35,589 nt of DNA, taken from NCBI GenBank assembly GCA_946402945.1, contig CAMIYB010000012.1, forward strand, positions 1-35,589, read 5' to 3'. Within the stretch, counting starts at the first letter, position 1; each line of letters opens with the position of its first letter. This document shows, in pieces, positions 23,742-32,366 of the stretch. Both the position numbers and the translations under genes were made by a program. This DNA comes from an uncultured Bacteroidales bacterium (lineage in GTDB: Bacteria; Bacteroidota; Bacteroidia; Bacteroidales; UBA932). The notes under the pieces were generated by a model, which worked only from the letters and a program-made list of their open reading frames with translations, was not told the origin of the DNA and ran no database searches.

Positions 23742-24677
23742 TTATTTCCAACGTTTGTGGCTCCAGAGATAGTTCCAGGGCTGGGCCTGGATATCTTTCT
23801 CCAGTTGCCGGTAATACTCGGTCATGATTTCTTCGGGCGTATGGTCCTCCGCGTTTTCGAACAGCGGCTGGAAGGTGAGCCGGTAACAACCGCGGCGGAC
23901 GATTTCCCAGCGCAGGTACACCACGCGCATTTTCAGTTTGCAGGCCAGCTGGGCCCCGCCGATCATCGCCTCGGTCCGCTGGTGGAGGAATTCCCCCACG
24001 TCGCAGCGGGCGGCGGCTCCGTAAGGATACTGGTCCGTATTGAAGAAATAGAGTTTCTTCTCGCGCCGGTGGGAAATCGCGTAGCGCAGGATCTGGCCTG
24101 ACTCCACATAGCCCTCATAGCCCAGATGGGCCACGGGAGCGCAGCGCATATCGCCGATCACACTGTTCCACAGGGCGTTGTGGAGGGTCATATAGACGAC
24201 CACCACCTCCTTGTGGGTGATGCCCAGCGCATGGTCCGGGTCATAGTTGAAACTGGCCAGGCCGCCCTGCAACTCCCAGTTGCCCTGGTGGCTGTTGAGC
24301 ACCATGATGCTCGAGGAATGCTCCACCATGTCGTTGAGTTCGGCCGTATTGGTGATTTCCACCAGATGCTGGCGGTGAAGGCGCCGGGCGCCGCGCTCGC
24401 CGGTGCAGCCGCCGAACCAGATCGCCTCGGCGAAGATGTCGCCGAAACGGGCGTAGAACTGCCTGGCGATGGCCTTCACCTCGTCGTATTTCTTGTCGGG
24501 GAAACTACGCGCGATGTTGATGGTGATTTCATCCCTGCGGTAATGGATCACGTCACGCATCACCCACACAATGACCCGCGTCAGCGCGTAATGCCAGCGC
24601 AGCGGCAATTGTCCCAGACACCACATCACCCCGTGCATGAGGCGTTTCCCCAGCGATTTCTTCTTTTTCTTTTCCAT
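23742..24677 (-). CDS. LpxL/HtrB-like lipid A acyltransferase
   Basis: A 311-residue member of the LpxL/LpxM (HtrB) lysophospholipid acyltransferase family, which adds secondary acyl chains to lipid A at the inner membrane. The HX4E catalytic motif is LNSHQGNWELQ near residues 154-164; one hydrophobic helix (TRVIVWVMRDVI) lies near the N-terminus after a Lys-rich start. TDQYPYG and QLACKLKMRVVYLRWEIV also fit the family. The ATG at 24677 (MEKKKKKS) is chosen because the region upstream holds the promoter. A -7-like TATATTTG ends only eight bases before this ATG. First gene of an operon with the DUF4831 gene and pepD. Confidence 0.88.
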   Translation of the reverse strand: MEKKKKKSLGKRLMHGVMWCLGQLPLRWHYALTRVIVWVMRDVIHYRRDEITINIARSFPDKKYDEVKAIARQFYARFGDIFAEAIWFGGCTGERGARRLHRQHLVEITNTAELNDMVEHSSSIMVLNSHQGNWELQGGLASFNYDPDHALGITHKEVVVVYMTLHNALWNSVIGDMRCAPVAHLGYEGYVESGQILRYAISHRREKKLYFFNTDQYPYGAAARCDVGEFLHQRTEAMIGGAQLACKLKMRVVYLRWEIVRRGCYRLTFQPLFENAEDHTPEEIMTEYYRQLEKDIQAQPWNYLWSHKRWK

Positions 24678-24685
24678 GGCAAGGA

Positions 24686-24724
24686 CAAATATAGGGATTT
24701 TTCGCGGAATTCTTGCTATCTTTG
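24686..24724. promoter_or_regulatory. Divergent -7 elements between LpxL-like and peptide transporter genes
   Basis: Minus strand: TATATTTG (24693-24686), eight bases before the acyltransferase ATG, so the leader would be almost nil. Plus strand: TATCTTTG (24717-24724), leaving a leader of about 27 nt before the transporter ATG at 24758. Neither has a TTTG at the expected -33 position. Confidence 0.5.
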
Positions 24725-24757
24725 TCTGATTGCAAGACAATACTAAAACGCTAAGAT

Positions 24758-26443
24758 ATGTTCAAAGGACAGCCAAAGGGCCTCTTCGCCCTCGCTCTTG
24801 CCAACACCGGTGAACGGTTCGGCTACTACACCATGCTCGCCATCTTCCTCCTGTTCCTGCAGGCCAAATTCGGCTTCTCGGCAGCCGCGGCGGGCCAGTT
24901 CTACGCCATTTTCCTCGCAGCCGTCTATTTCATGCCCGTCATCGGCGGATGGCTCGCGGACAAGATCGGCTTCGGGAAATGCGTCATCACAGGTGTCTGC
25001 GTCATGTTTACCGGCTACCTGTGCCTCGCCATCCCGACGGACGCCTTCGCCGCGCGCGGCTTCGCCCTGGCCCTGATGATCGGGGCCCTGCTGCTCATCG
25101 CCGTCGGGACAGGCCTGTTCAAAGGCAACCTGCAGGTGCTCGTGGGCAATCTCTACGACGATCCCAAATACGCCGCCAAGCGCGATTCTGCCTTCAGCCT
25201 CTTCTACATGGCCATCAACATCGGCGCCATGTTCGCCCCGACCGCGGCCACGGCCCTGACCAACCGCCATCTCGCCAAGGCCGGCCTCATCTACAAGGCC
25301 GACATCCCCGCCCTGGCCCATCAGTACCTCGGCGGCACCCTGTCCGACCCCGGCATCCTCGAAGGGCTCAAGGCCGCGATGCCCGGAAGTGACATCGCCT
25401 CGATGGACCTGACGGCCTTCAGCCAGTACTATATCAACCAACTCGCCACGGCCTACAACCTCGGTTTCGCCGTGGCCTGCATCTCGCTGATCGTCTCGAT
25501 CGCCATCTACCTGGGCTGCCGCAGCTGGTTCAAGCACGCCGACGTGAACGCCAAGCAGGCCAAGACCGGCGAGGGCGCTCCCGTGGCGGAACTCTCGCCC
25601 AAGCAGACCCGCGACCGCATCACCGCCCTCATCTTCGTCTTCGCCGTCGTGATCTTCTTCTGGATGGCCTTCCACCAGAACGGTTCCTCCCTGACCTATT
25701 TCGCCCGCGACTACACCCAGACTTTCGTCAGCGGCCCGCTCAAGATCGGCTTCAACATCTGGGCCCTCGCCCTGATCGCCGCGTCGGTCTATACCCTTTT
25801 CAGCATCTTCCAGTCCGAGACCGCCCGGGGCAAGATCATCAGCGGCGCCATCACCGCCGCGCTCTGGGGCGGGGCCTATGCGCTCTATGCCGGAATGGAT
25901 GCCCGGATCAGCATCCTCCCGCAGCAGTTCCAGCAGTTCAACCCCTTCTTCGTGGTCGCCCTGACCCCGATTTCCATGGCCATTTTCGCCGCGCTCTCGG
26001 CGAAGGGCAAGGAACCCTCGGCCCCTAAGAAGATCGGTCTGGGCATGTTCGTCGCCGCCCTGGGCTACCTGATCATGCTGGCCGCCTCCAGCGGACAGCC
26101 CGCCCCCTCGGAACTCGTATCCGTAGGCGGCGTCTCCCCCGACCCTGTGGTGCCCACCTACCTGATTTCCACCTATCTGGTACTGACCTTCGCCGAACTC
26201 CTCCTCTCCCCGATGGGCATTTCCTTCGTTTCGAAGGTCGCCCCGCCCAAGTTCAAGGGTCTGATGATGGGTCTCTGGTTCGCCGCCACCGCCATCGGCA
26301 ACTACCTCAGTTCCATTCCTTCCATGCTGTGGAACAATGTCCCGCTCTGGGTCAACTGGACCGTCCTGATGGCCCTCTGCGTGATTTCCGGCGTCGTCAT
26401 GTTCTCCATGCTCAAGAAACTCGAAGCGGCAACGCAGGATTAA
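24758..26443 (+). CDS. POT-family proton-coupled peptide transporter
   Basis: A 561-residue inner-membrane carrier of the POT/PTR (MFS) family that imports di- and tripeptides with protons. The N-terminal signature reads NTGERFGYY (residues 16-24), i.e. the ExxERFxYY motif with Asn in place of the first Glu. Other family segments are GGWLADKIGFGK, GLFKGNLQVLVG and DSAFSLFYMAINIGAMFAP. Twelve to fourteen hydrophobic segments run through the protein, with a longer central insert (about 180-235). The first gene of a four-gene cluster; the next begins four bases after its stop, in the same frame. Confidence 0.93.
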   Translation: MFKGQPKGLFALALANTGERFGYYTMLAIFLLFLQAKFGFSAAAAGQFYAIFLAAVYFMPVIGGWLADKIGFGKCVITGVCVMFTGYLCLAIPTDAFAARGFALALMIGALLLIAVGTGLFKGNLQVLVGNLYDDPKYAAKRDSAFSLFYMAINIGAMFAPTAATALTNRHLAKAGLIYKADIPALAHQYLGGTLSDPGILEGLKAAMPGSDIASMDLTAFSQYYINQLATAYNLGFAVACISLIVSIAIYLGCRSWFKHADVNAKQAKTGEGAPVAELSPKQTRDRITALIFVFAVVIFFWMAFHQNGSSLTYFARDYTQTFVSGPLKIGFNIWALALIAASVYTLFSIFQSETARGKIISGAITAALWGGAYALYAGMDARISILPQQFQQFNPFFVVALTPISMAIFAALSAKGKEPSAPKKIGLGMFVAALGYLIMLAASSGQPAPSELVSVGGVSPDPVVPTYLISTYLVLTFAELLLSPMGISFVSKVAPPKFKGLMMGLWFAATAIGNYLSSIPSMLWNNVPLWVNWTVLMALCVISGVVMFSMLKKLEAATQD

Positions 26444-26446
26444 CCT

Positions 26447-27049
26447 TTGGCCAAGAAAGCACAACCCCGGCTCTACATCATCTCCGGATGTAACGGCTCC
26501 GGCAAGACCACGGCTTCGTACACGGTCCTGCCGGAGGTGCTGGATTGCCGGCAGTTCGTCAATTCCGACGAATTCGCCAAGGGCCTGTCGCCCTTCAGCC
26601 CGGGCAGCGCTTCGGTCCAGGCCAGCCGTTACATGGTGCTGAAAATCCGCTACCTGATGTCCCGTGGCGAGGATTTCGCCATCGAGACCACCCTGGCCAC
26701 GCGGAGCCTCAAGAAAATCATCCTCAAGGCGCAGGAACTGGGTTATTTCGTGACCGTGCTCTATTTCTGGCTCAACTCCCCCGACCTGGCCGTCGCGCGG
26801 GTGGCCGACCGGGTGGCGCACGGGGGACACGACATTCCCGAAATCACCATCCGGCGCCGCTACGACGTGGGTCTCCACTACCTCTTCAGCGACTACATGC
26901 CGATTGCCGACCGCTGGATCCTGGCGGACAACTCGGAAATCCCCTACAAAGTGGTCGCCCAGGGCTGGAGGGAGAACATGGTAGTCCATGATAACCTGAA
27001 ATTCGAGACCATCCGCGCCCTCGCCATGACTCTGGACAGCAACACATGA
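26447..27049 (+). CDS. Zeta-toxin-like P-loop kinase
   Basis: A 200-residue P-loop protein of the zeta-toxin/AAA kinase group. Walker A is SGCNGSGKTT at about residues 13-22; NSDEFAKGLSPFSP and AIETTLATRS follow, both hallmarks of chromosomal zeta-like proteins, then DIPEITIRRRYDVG with basic residues that could bind ATP or substrate. True zeta toxins phosphorylate UDP-sugars; whether this one does is unknown. The start must be TTG at 26447: the in-frame stop of the transporter is two codons upstream and the first internal Met is well past the Walker motif. No epsilon-like antitoxin gene is adjacent. Its stop overlaps the tldD start (ATGA). Confidence 0.85.
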   Translation: MAKKAQPRLYIISGCNGSGKTTASYTVLPEVLDCRQFVNSDEFAKGLSPFSPGSASVQASRYMVLKIRYLMSRGEDFAIETTLATRSLKKIILKAQELGYFVTVLYFWLNSPDLAVARVADRVAHGGHDIPEITIRRRYDVGLHYLFSDYMPIADRWILADNSEIPYKVVAQGWRENMVVHDNLKFETIRALAMTLDSNT

Positions 27050-28479
27050 TCCTTTCACAAGATACCTATCTCCGCCTCTTCGGGGTGGATACGCCGGCGT
27101 TGGAACGGCTCGTGACGACCGCCCTGCAGGACGGAGGCGACTATGCCGACCTCTTCTTCGAAGACACGCTTTACCGCGACCTGCTGCTGCGGGACGGCGT
27201 CGTGGCGTCCGGCGGCTCCCACATCGACTACGGCGTCGGCATCCGCTGCCTCAAAGGGGAAAAGACCGGCTACGCCTACACGGAAAGCACCCGGATGGAA
27301 GACATGCTCGGGGCCGCACGGGCGGCTGCGACCATCGCCCGGGGAGCGGCGCCGACCGGTCCCTACCCCACCTTCCCCTTCCCCGGCAGACCCAATCCGG
27401 CCGCCGACCGTTACCCCGTCGTCAAAGACTGGCGGGACACCCCGGCGGCGGAGTTCCTGCCCCTCCTCGAGAGGCTGGAAGCCCTTATCCGGGAACGCGA
27501 CAGCCGGGTGGCGAAAGTCATCGCCATGCTCTCCGCCCAGCACAGCAACATCTTGATGTACAATTCCCTGGGCGAACTCAAATACGATTCGCGTCCCTGC
27601 GGCACCCTCGCCGTTTCGGTCATCTTCTCCGACGGCAAAGCCCAGCAGAACAAACATGTGAGCCGGAGTTTCCGCTGCGGGGCGGAGATGCTCACCGAAG
27701 CCCTCCTGAAAGACTTGGCCGACGAGGCGGTCCGCGGGCTGGACGACCGCTTTGCCTCCCGTCGCCCGAAAGGCGGAAAGATGCCCGTCGTCATGGGCGC
27801 AGGCGCCTCGGGGATCCTCCTTCACGAGGCTATGGGACACGCTTTCGAGGCCGATTTCAACCGGAAGGGCCAGTCCATTTTCTCCGACCGGATGGGACAG
27901 CGCGTCTGCGCCGAAAACATCACCGTCGTGGACGACGGAACCCTGCGGGGCAACCGCGGGGCTCTCAACCTCGACGACGAGGGCGTTCCCGGTCAGCGGA
28001 CCGTCATGGTGGACCACGGCATCCTCACTTCCTACCTGCACGACCGCATCAGCGCCCGTTACTACGGCGTGCGCCCCACGGGCAACGGCCGCCGGGAATC
28101 CTTCCGCTACAACCCCATCCCGCGCATGCGCGCCACCTATATGGAAAGCGGTTCGGACCAGCCCTTCGACATCATCGCTTCGGTGCGCAAAGGCATCTAC
28201 GTGGACGAATTCGCCAACGGACAGGTCAAAATCGGGGAAGGCGATTTCACCTTCTATGTCAAGAGCGGCTATCTGATCGAAAACGGCCGCCTGACCGCGC
28301 CCATCGGCGATATCAACATCATCGGCAACGGACCGGCCGCCCTGGCGGACATCGTGGCCGTCGGCAATGACGGCAAGGTGGACCCGGGGGCCTGGACCTG
28401 CGGCAAGGAGCAGAGCGTCCCGGTATCCTGCGGGATTCCGACGGTGCTGGTCCGGAGCCTGACTGTAGGAGGAGACTGA
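27046..28479 (+). CDS. tldD: TldD-type metallopeptidase subunit
   Basis: A 477-residue TldD/PmbA-family protein and the catalytic partner of a TldD/TldE heterodimer. The zinc motif HEAMGH (HExxxH, about residues 260-265) is intact in GILLHEAMGHAFEADF, and the family segments RGNRGALNLDDEGVPG and GIYVDEFANGQVKIGEGDF are present. In E. coli the pair acts on unfolded or small peptides, matures microcin B17 and has been tied to CcdA antitoxin turnover. It overlaps the kinase gene by four bases and is followed after one base by tldE. Confidence 0.93.
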   Translation: MILSQDTYLRLFGVDTPALERLVTTALQDGGDYADLFFEDTLYRDLLLRDGVVASGGSHIDYGVGIRCLKGEKTGYAYTESTRMEDMLGAARAAATIARGAAPTGPYPTFPFPGRPNPAADRYPVVKDWRDTPAAEFLPLLERLEALIRERDSRVAKVIAMLSAQHSNILMYNSLGELKYDSRPCGTLAVSVIFSDGKAQQNKHVSRSFRCGAEMLTEALLKDLADEAVRGLDDRFASRRPKGGKMPVVMGAGASGILLHEAMGHAFEADFNRKGQSIFSDRMGQRVCAENITVVDDGTLRGNRGALNLDDEGVPGQRTVMVDHGILTSYLHDRISARYYGVRPTGNGRRESFRYNPIPRMRATYMESGSDQPFDIIASVRKGIYVDEFANGQVKIGEGDFTFYVKSGYLIENGRLTAPIGDINIIGNGPAALADIVAVGNDGKVDPGAWTCGKEQSVPVSCGIPTVLVRSLTVGGD

Positions 28480-28480
28480 T

Positions 28481-29851
28481 ATGGAACAGATACCCTGGAG
28501 CATCACGGAGCAGGAACGCGCCCTCGCGGCCCGCTGCATCGGCCTCGCCCGGGAGGCCGGCGCCTCCGCCGTACGCGTGGCCCTGAACAAAAGCATCATG
28601 AACCTGGTCCTGCTGCGGGACGGGGCCCCCGACAAGGTCAGCCGCTCGGGCGACCGTTCGCTGACCTTCAACCTCTTCGTTGACGGCCGCTACGGCACCT
28701 TCTCGGTCAACCGCCTGGAGGAAGGCCTGCTGCGGGATTTTCTCCGCGACGCCGTGGAGACGGTGCGCATGCTGGCCCCGGATCCTTTCCGTCGCCTGCC
28801 CGATGCGGCCCGCACGGCCAAGGACGCCCGGACCGGCCTGGAACTCGGCCTCTACGACCCGGCCTATGCCGCCGTCACCCCGGCCTCCCGCATGGAAAGG
28901 GCCCTGGGCGCCTCTATCTTCCAGAAAAGCCGGCCAGAAGGCTACAGCCTCATTTCCGAGGAACTCGAGTACTCCGACTCCGTCTATGACAGTTATCTGG
29001 TGGATTCCGAAGGCCTGGAGGCCCGTCACATCGAAAGTTCCTTCGAAATGGGCTGCGAAATGACCGTCGCAGACCCCGAGGGGAACAAATACAGCGGCTA
29101 CTGGTGGGACGCATCCCCCCGTCGGGACGATCTCCGGACCGGGCGGATTTCCCCCGAAGCCCTAAGACGCGCCTGCGCGCAGATGCATCCCCTGCCCCAT
29201 CCGGGCGGGGCCTGCACCATGGTCGTGGAAAACGAGACGTCCTCCCGGCTGCTGAGCCCGCTGCTCGGCGCCCTGAGCGCCTTCTCCATCCAGCAGGGCA
29301 ATTCCTTCCTGGTCGATACCCTGGGCAAACAGGTATTCCCGGAGGGCTTCACCCTCGCCGACCGGCCCCGCACCCCGGGGGAAAGCGGCTCGAAATATTT
29401 CGACAGCGAGGGCGTTGCCACCCGCGAGGCCGCCATCATCGACCGGGGCATCGTCCGGGAGTATTTCGTCAACACCTACATGGCCGGGAAACTCGGCATG
29501 GCTCCCACGCGGGAAGACGCCATGCGCCCCTGCGTCCTTCCTTTCCGGCCCCAGGGATGCTCCAAGGGCCCCTTCGGCCTCAAGGAAATCCTCGCCTGGT
29601 GCAGGGAGGGCATCCTCGTCACAGGCTTCAACGGCGGCAACCACAACTCCGCCACCGGCGATTTCTCCTACGGCGTGGAGGGCTTTGCCTTCCACGACGG
29701 CGTCCCCGTCCACCCCGTGCGCGAGATGGTCGTCACCGGCAACATCCGCACGCTGTGGAACCACCTGCTGGCCGCCGGGGACGACCCGCGCCGCGGCGCC
29801 GCCAAACAGGTCCCGACCCTCGCCTTCGGGCAGGTTGAATTCAGCGCCTGA
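28481..29851 (+). CDS. tldE: TldE/PmbA-type partner subunit
   Basis: A 456-residue TldD/PmbA-family protein lacking the HExxxH zinc motif, as expected of TldE (PmbA). Segments LTFNLFVDGRYGTFSVNRLE, KYFDSEGVATREAAIIDRG, and the C-terminal TGNIRTLWNHLLAAGDDPR are typical. It starts one base after tldD. AGGAGGAG at 28467-28474 before its ATG comes from the glycine codons at the end of tldD and may be incidental. The pair forms a peptidase chamber that probably handles peptides brought in by the transporter or made in the cell; the substrate is not known. Confidence 0.92.
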   Translation: MEQIPWSITEQERALAARCIGLAREAGASAVRVALNKSIMNLVLLRDGAPDKVSRSGDRSLTFNLFVDGRYGTFSVNRLEEGLLRDFLRDAVETVRMLAPDPFRRLPDAARTAKDARTGLELGLYDPAYAAVTPASRMERALGASIFQKSRPEGYSLISEELEYSDSVYDSYLVDSEGLEARHIESSFEMGCEMTVADPEGNKYSGYWWDASPRRDDLRTGRISPEALRRACAQMHPLPHPGGACTMVVENETSSRLLSPLLGALSAFSIQQGNSFLVDTLGKQVFPEGFTLADRPRTPGESGSKYFDSEGVATREAAIIDRGIVREYFVNTYMAGKLGMAPTREDAMRPCVLPFRPQGCSKGPFGLKEILAWCREGILVTGFNGGNHNSATGDFSYGVEGFAFHDGVPVHPVREMVVTGNIRTLWNHLLAAGDDPRRGAAKQVPTLAFGQVEFSA

Positions 29852-29873
29852 GCCGGCATCCGAAATAATTGTG

Positions 29874-29881
29874 TATCTTTG
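29874..29881 (+). promoter_or_regulatory. -7 element abutting the glycosyltransferase start
   Basis: TATCTTTG ends five bases before the GTG at 29887, so transcription from it would begin at or next to the start codon. There is no TTTG 19-21 bases upstream. It lies in the short gap after tldE. Confidence 0.4.
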
Positions 29882-29886
29882 TCCCC

Positions 29887-30993
29887 GTGAAGACCGCCAT
29901 CGTTATATTGAACTGGAATACGAAGGAATACCTCGAGCGTTTCCTTCCGGGCGTGCTGGCCTCGGCCGGCTGCGCCCCGGACGGGACGCCGGGGGGCGAG
30001 GTGGAAGTCATCGTGGCCGACAGCGCCTCCACCGACGGTTCCATGGAAGGGGTGGCAGACCGTTTCCCGGCCGTCCGCCGCATCGTCCTGGACCGGAACT
30101 ACGGCTTTACCGGCGGTTATAACCGCGCCCTGACCTACCTGAACGGGGATGATTTCTGCTACTACGTCCTGCTCAACTCCGACATCGAGGTACCGCAGGG
30201 CTGGCTGGAGCCGCTCATCGCGTGGATGGACACCCATCCCGACTGCGGCGCCTGCGCCCCGAAACTCCTCGCCTGGCAGGACCGCGGCCGCTTCGAATAT
30301 GCCGGCGCCGCCGGGGGCCTGCTCGACGCCCTGGGCTACCCTTTCTGCCGCGGCCGCGTCCTGAAGAAAGTGGAAAGGGACGAGGGTCAGTACGACGGCG
30401 CCGTGGCGGACGTTTTCTGGGCGACGGGCGCCTGCCTGCTGGTCCGTGCGGAGGCATTCCGCCGTCTGGGCGGCCTGGACGAACGCTTCTTCGCCCACAT
30501 GGAGGAAATCGACCTGTGCTGGCGCCTCCAACTCCACGGCCTGCGCGTATGCGTGGTCCCCTCCTCGGTGGTCTGGCATCTGGGCGGCGGGACCCTTCCG
30601 GCCGCATCCCCCTGGAAACTGCGCCTGAACTACCGCAACAACCTCCTCATGCTGGAGAACAACCTCGCCAGGACCTATGCCCTGGACGGCTGTTCCCCGG
30701 AAAAGGCCTGCCGTAAGGCCCGGCGGACAATCCGCCTCCGCATGGTCCTGGACGGATGCTCCGCCCTGTTGTACCTGCTTACGGGCCGTTTCCGCTATTT
30801 CCAGGCCGTTGTCCGGGCCCATCGCGAATACCGCCGGCTCCGCGCAAAGGCCGATCCCGACAGGGTCCGCGCCTACGCCGACCTCTGGCGCGGCAAAGCC
30901 TGCATCCGGGGCCGTTACCCCGGCTGGATGATTCCCCGGGCCCTGCTCTGCGGCAAAGGTTTTTTTCAACAAATCCACCATTTTAACGGATAG
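29887..30993 (+). CDS. Family 2 glycosyltransferase
   Basis: A 368-residue GT2 enzyme resembling rhamnosyltransferase/WbbL-like proteins of envelope polysaccharide synthesis. KTAIVILNWNTKEYLE opens the GT-A fold, VIVADSASTDGS and LDRNYGFTGGYNRAL follow, LLNSDIEVP carries the metal-binding DxD-type Asp, and MEEIDLCWRLQLHG is the ED-containing catalytic region. The C-terminal third (about 240-368) is basic with hydrophobic stretches and may contact the membrane. GTG at 29887 is chosen because it aligns with the family start; an in-frame TTG at 29869 would read through the -7 element. trkA follows after five bases. Confidence 0.88.
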   Translation: MKTAIVILNWNTKEYLERFLPGVLASAGCAPDGTPGGEVEVIVADSASTDGSMEGVADRFPAVRRIVLDRNYGFTGGYNRALTYLNGDDFCYYVLLNSDIEVPQGWLEPLIAWMDTHPDCGACAPKLLAWQDRGRFEYAGAAGGLLDALGYPFCRGRVLKKVERDEGQYDGAVADVFWATGACLLVRAEAFRRLGGLDERFFAHMEEIDLCWRLQLHGLRVCVVPSSVVWHLGGGTLPAASPWKLRLNYRNNLLMLENNLARTYALDGCSPEKACRKARRTIRLRMVLDGCSALLYLLTGRFRYFQAVVRAHREYRRLRAKADPDRVRAYADLWRGKACIRGRYPGWMIPRALLCGKGFFQQIHHFNG

Positions 30994-30998
30994 AAGTT

Positions 30999-32357
30999 AT
31001 GCGTATCGTTATTGAAGGAGCCGGCGAAATCGGATCCCACCTGGCAAAAATGCTCAGCGGCGAAGCCTACGACATCACGGTCATCGACCCGGATACCACG
31101 CGCCTGGCCCATCTGGTCTCGACGGCCGATGTCGCCACCATCCACGGGGACATCTCCTCGATCCGCGCCCTCAAGGAGGCGGATGTCGCGCACGCCGACC
31201 TCTTCATCGCCGTCAATCCCTTCACCAACCAGGATGTCAACGTGGTCAGCGCCCTGCTGGCCAAGAAACTGGGCTGCCCGAAGGTCTGCGCCCGCGTCGA
31301 TGACGAAGAATACCTGGCCTACGACAACAAGTATCTCTTCACCGAGATGGGCATCGACATGATGTTCTATCCCGAGAAGATCGCCTCCGGAGAAATCGTG
31401 GAACTCCTGCGCAGGACCGCCTCCACCGAGTCGATGGATTTCGCCCGCGGAAAACTCCAGATGGCCGTTTACAAACTGGAGGACGACTCCCCCATCATCG
31501 ACATGAAACTCTCCGAGTTCGCCGCGGCCCTGACTTCCGACCAGATGCAATTCCGCGTGGTGGCCGTCTCCCGGGACAACCAGACGCTCATGCCCAGTCC
31601 CGAGACCAAATTCCGCTACCATGACCTCGTGTTCATCATCACCACCCGCGAAGGCCTGCAGCCGATGATGAAGTTCCTGGGCAAGAACAACATAGAAGTC
31701 GGCAAACTCATGATCCTGGGCGGGAGCCACATCGGCGAGATGGTGGCCCGCGCCATCAGCCGCCAGATCGAATCGGTCAAGATCATCGAATCCGACCGGC
31801 AGCGCGCCATCGACCTGAGCAGCCGCACCGACGACAACGTGATGGTCGTCTCCGGCGACATCCGCGACTCCGACTTCCTCCTGGAAGAAGGCATCCGCGA
31901 CTACGACGCCTTCGTCGCGGTCACGGGCAACGACGAAACCAACATCCTGGCCTGCGTCATGGCCAAGAAATACGGCGTGAGCCGCACCGTCGCCGAGGTG
32001 GAGAACATCGAATACATCCGCCTGGCCGAGGAGATGGGCGTGGATGCCGTCATCAACAAAAAACTGATGACCGCCGGGCGCATTTTCAAGATGACCCTTT
32101 CCAACAAGGTCCGTTTCGTCCGCTATATGAGCGGAACCGATGCCGAAGTGCTGGAGTACATCGTCGCACCCGACAGCCGCATCACCCGTAAGCCGCTCAA
32201 GGACATCGGGTTCCCTTCAGGAGCCATCATCGGCGGCGTGATCCGCGGCGCGGAGTCCTTCATCGCGGTCGGCGACACGCAGATCCAGCCCTACGACCGC
32301 GTGGCCGTATTCGCCCTGCCCGAGGCCGTCAAAGAAGTGGACCGCTTCTTCAAATAG
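30999..32357 (+). CDS. trkA: Trk potassium uptake regulatory subunit TrkA
   Basis: A 452-residue cytosolic NAD(H)-binding regulator of TrkH/KtrB-type potassium channels. It has two RCK units: nucleotide-binding folds starting GAGEIGSHLA (about residue 7) and GGSHIGEMVA (about 239), each followed by an RCK_C domain (about 140-225 and 370-452). NPFTNQDVNVVSALLAKKLG and VTGNDETNILACVMAKKYG are matching halves of the repeat. Length is that of full TrkA. The channel gene trkH is not adjacent; an ABC-F gene follows nine bases later. The window's left edge holds another RCK_C transporter, but far away. Confidence 0.95.
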   Translation: MRIVIEGAGEIGSHLAKMLSGEAYDITVIDPDTTRLAHLVSTADVATIHGDISSIRALKEADVAHADLFIAVNPFTNQDVNVVSALLAKKLGCPKVCARVDDEEYLAYDNKYLFTEMGIDMMFYPEKIASGEIVELLRRTASTESMDFARGKLQMAVYKLEDDSPIIDMKLSEFAAALTSDQMQFRVVAVSRDNQTLMPSPETKFRYHDLVFIITTREGLQPMMKFLGKNNIEVGKLMILGGSHIGEMVARAISRQIESVKIIESDRQRAIDLSSRTDDNVMVVSGDIRDSDFLLEEGIRDYDAFVAVTGNDETNILACVMAKKYGVSRTVAEVENIEYIRLAEEMGVDAVINKKLMTAGRIFKMTLSNKVRFVRYMSGTDAEVLEYIVAPDSRITRKPLKDIGFPSGAIIGGVIRGAESFIAVGDTQIQPYDRVAVFALPEAVKEVDRFFK

Positions 32358-32366
32358 GCAGCCGCG

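Noticed and set aside
28467..28474. AGGAGGAG before tldE as a functional Shine-Dalgarno
   Set aside because: It is made by the GGA-GGA glycine codons that end tldD, so it needs no separate explanation, though chance function cannot be excluded.
24743..28671. Minus-strand frames of 771 and 538 codons opposite the transporter, kinase and tldD
   Set aside because: One spans two separate well-identified genes, which a real gene would not mirror; composition is antisense-like.
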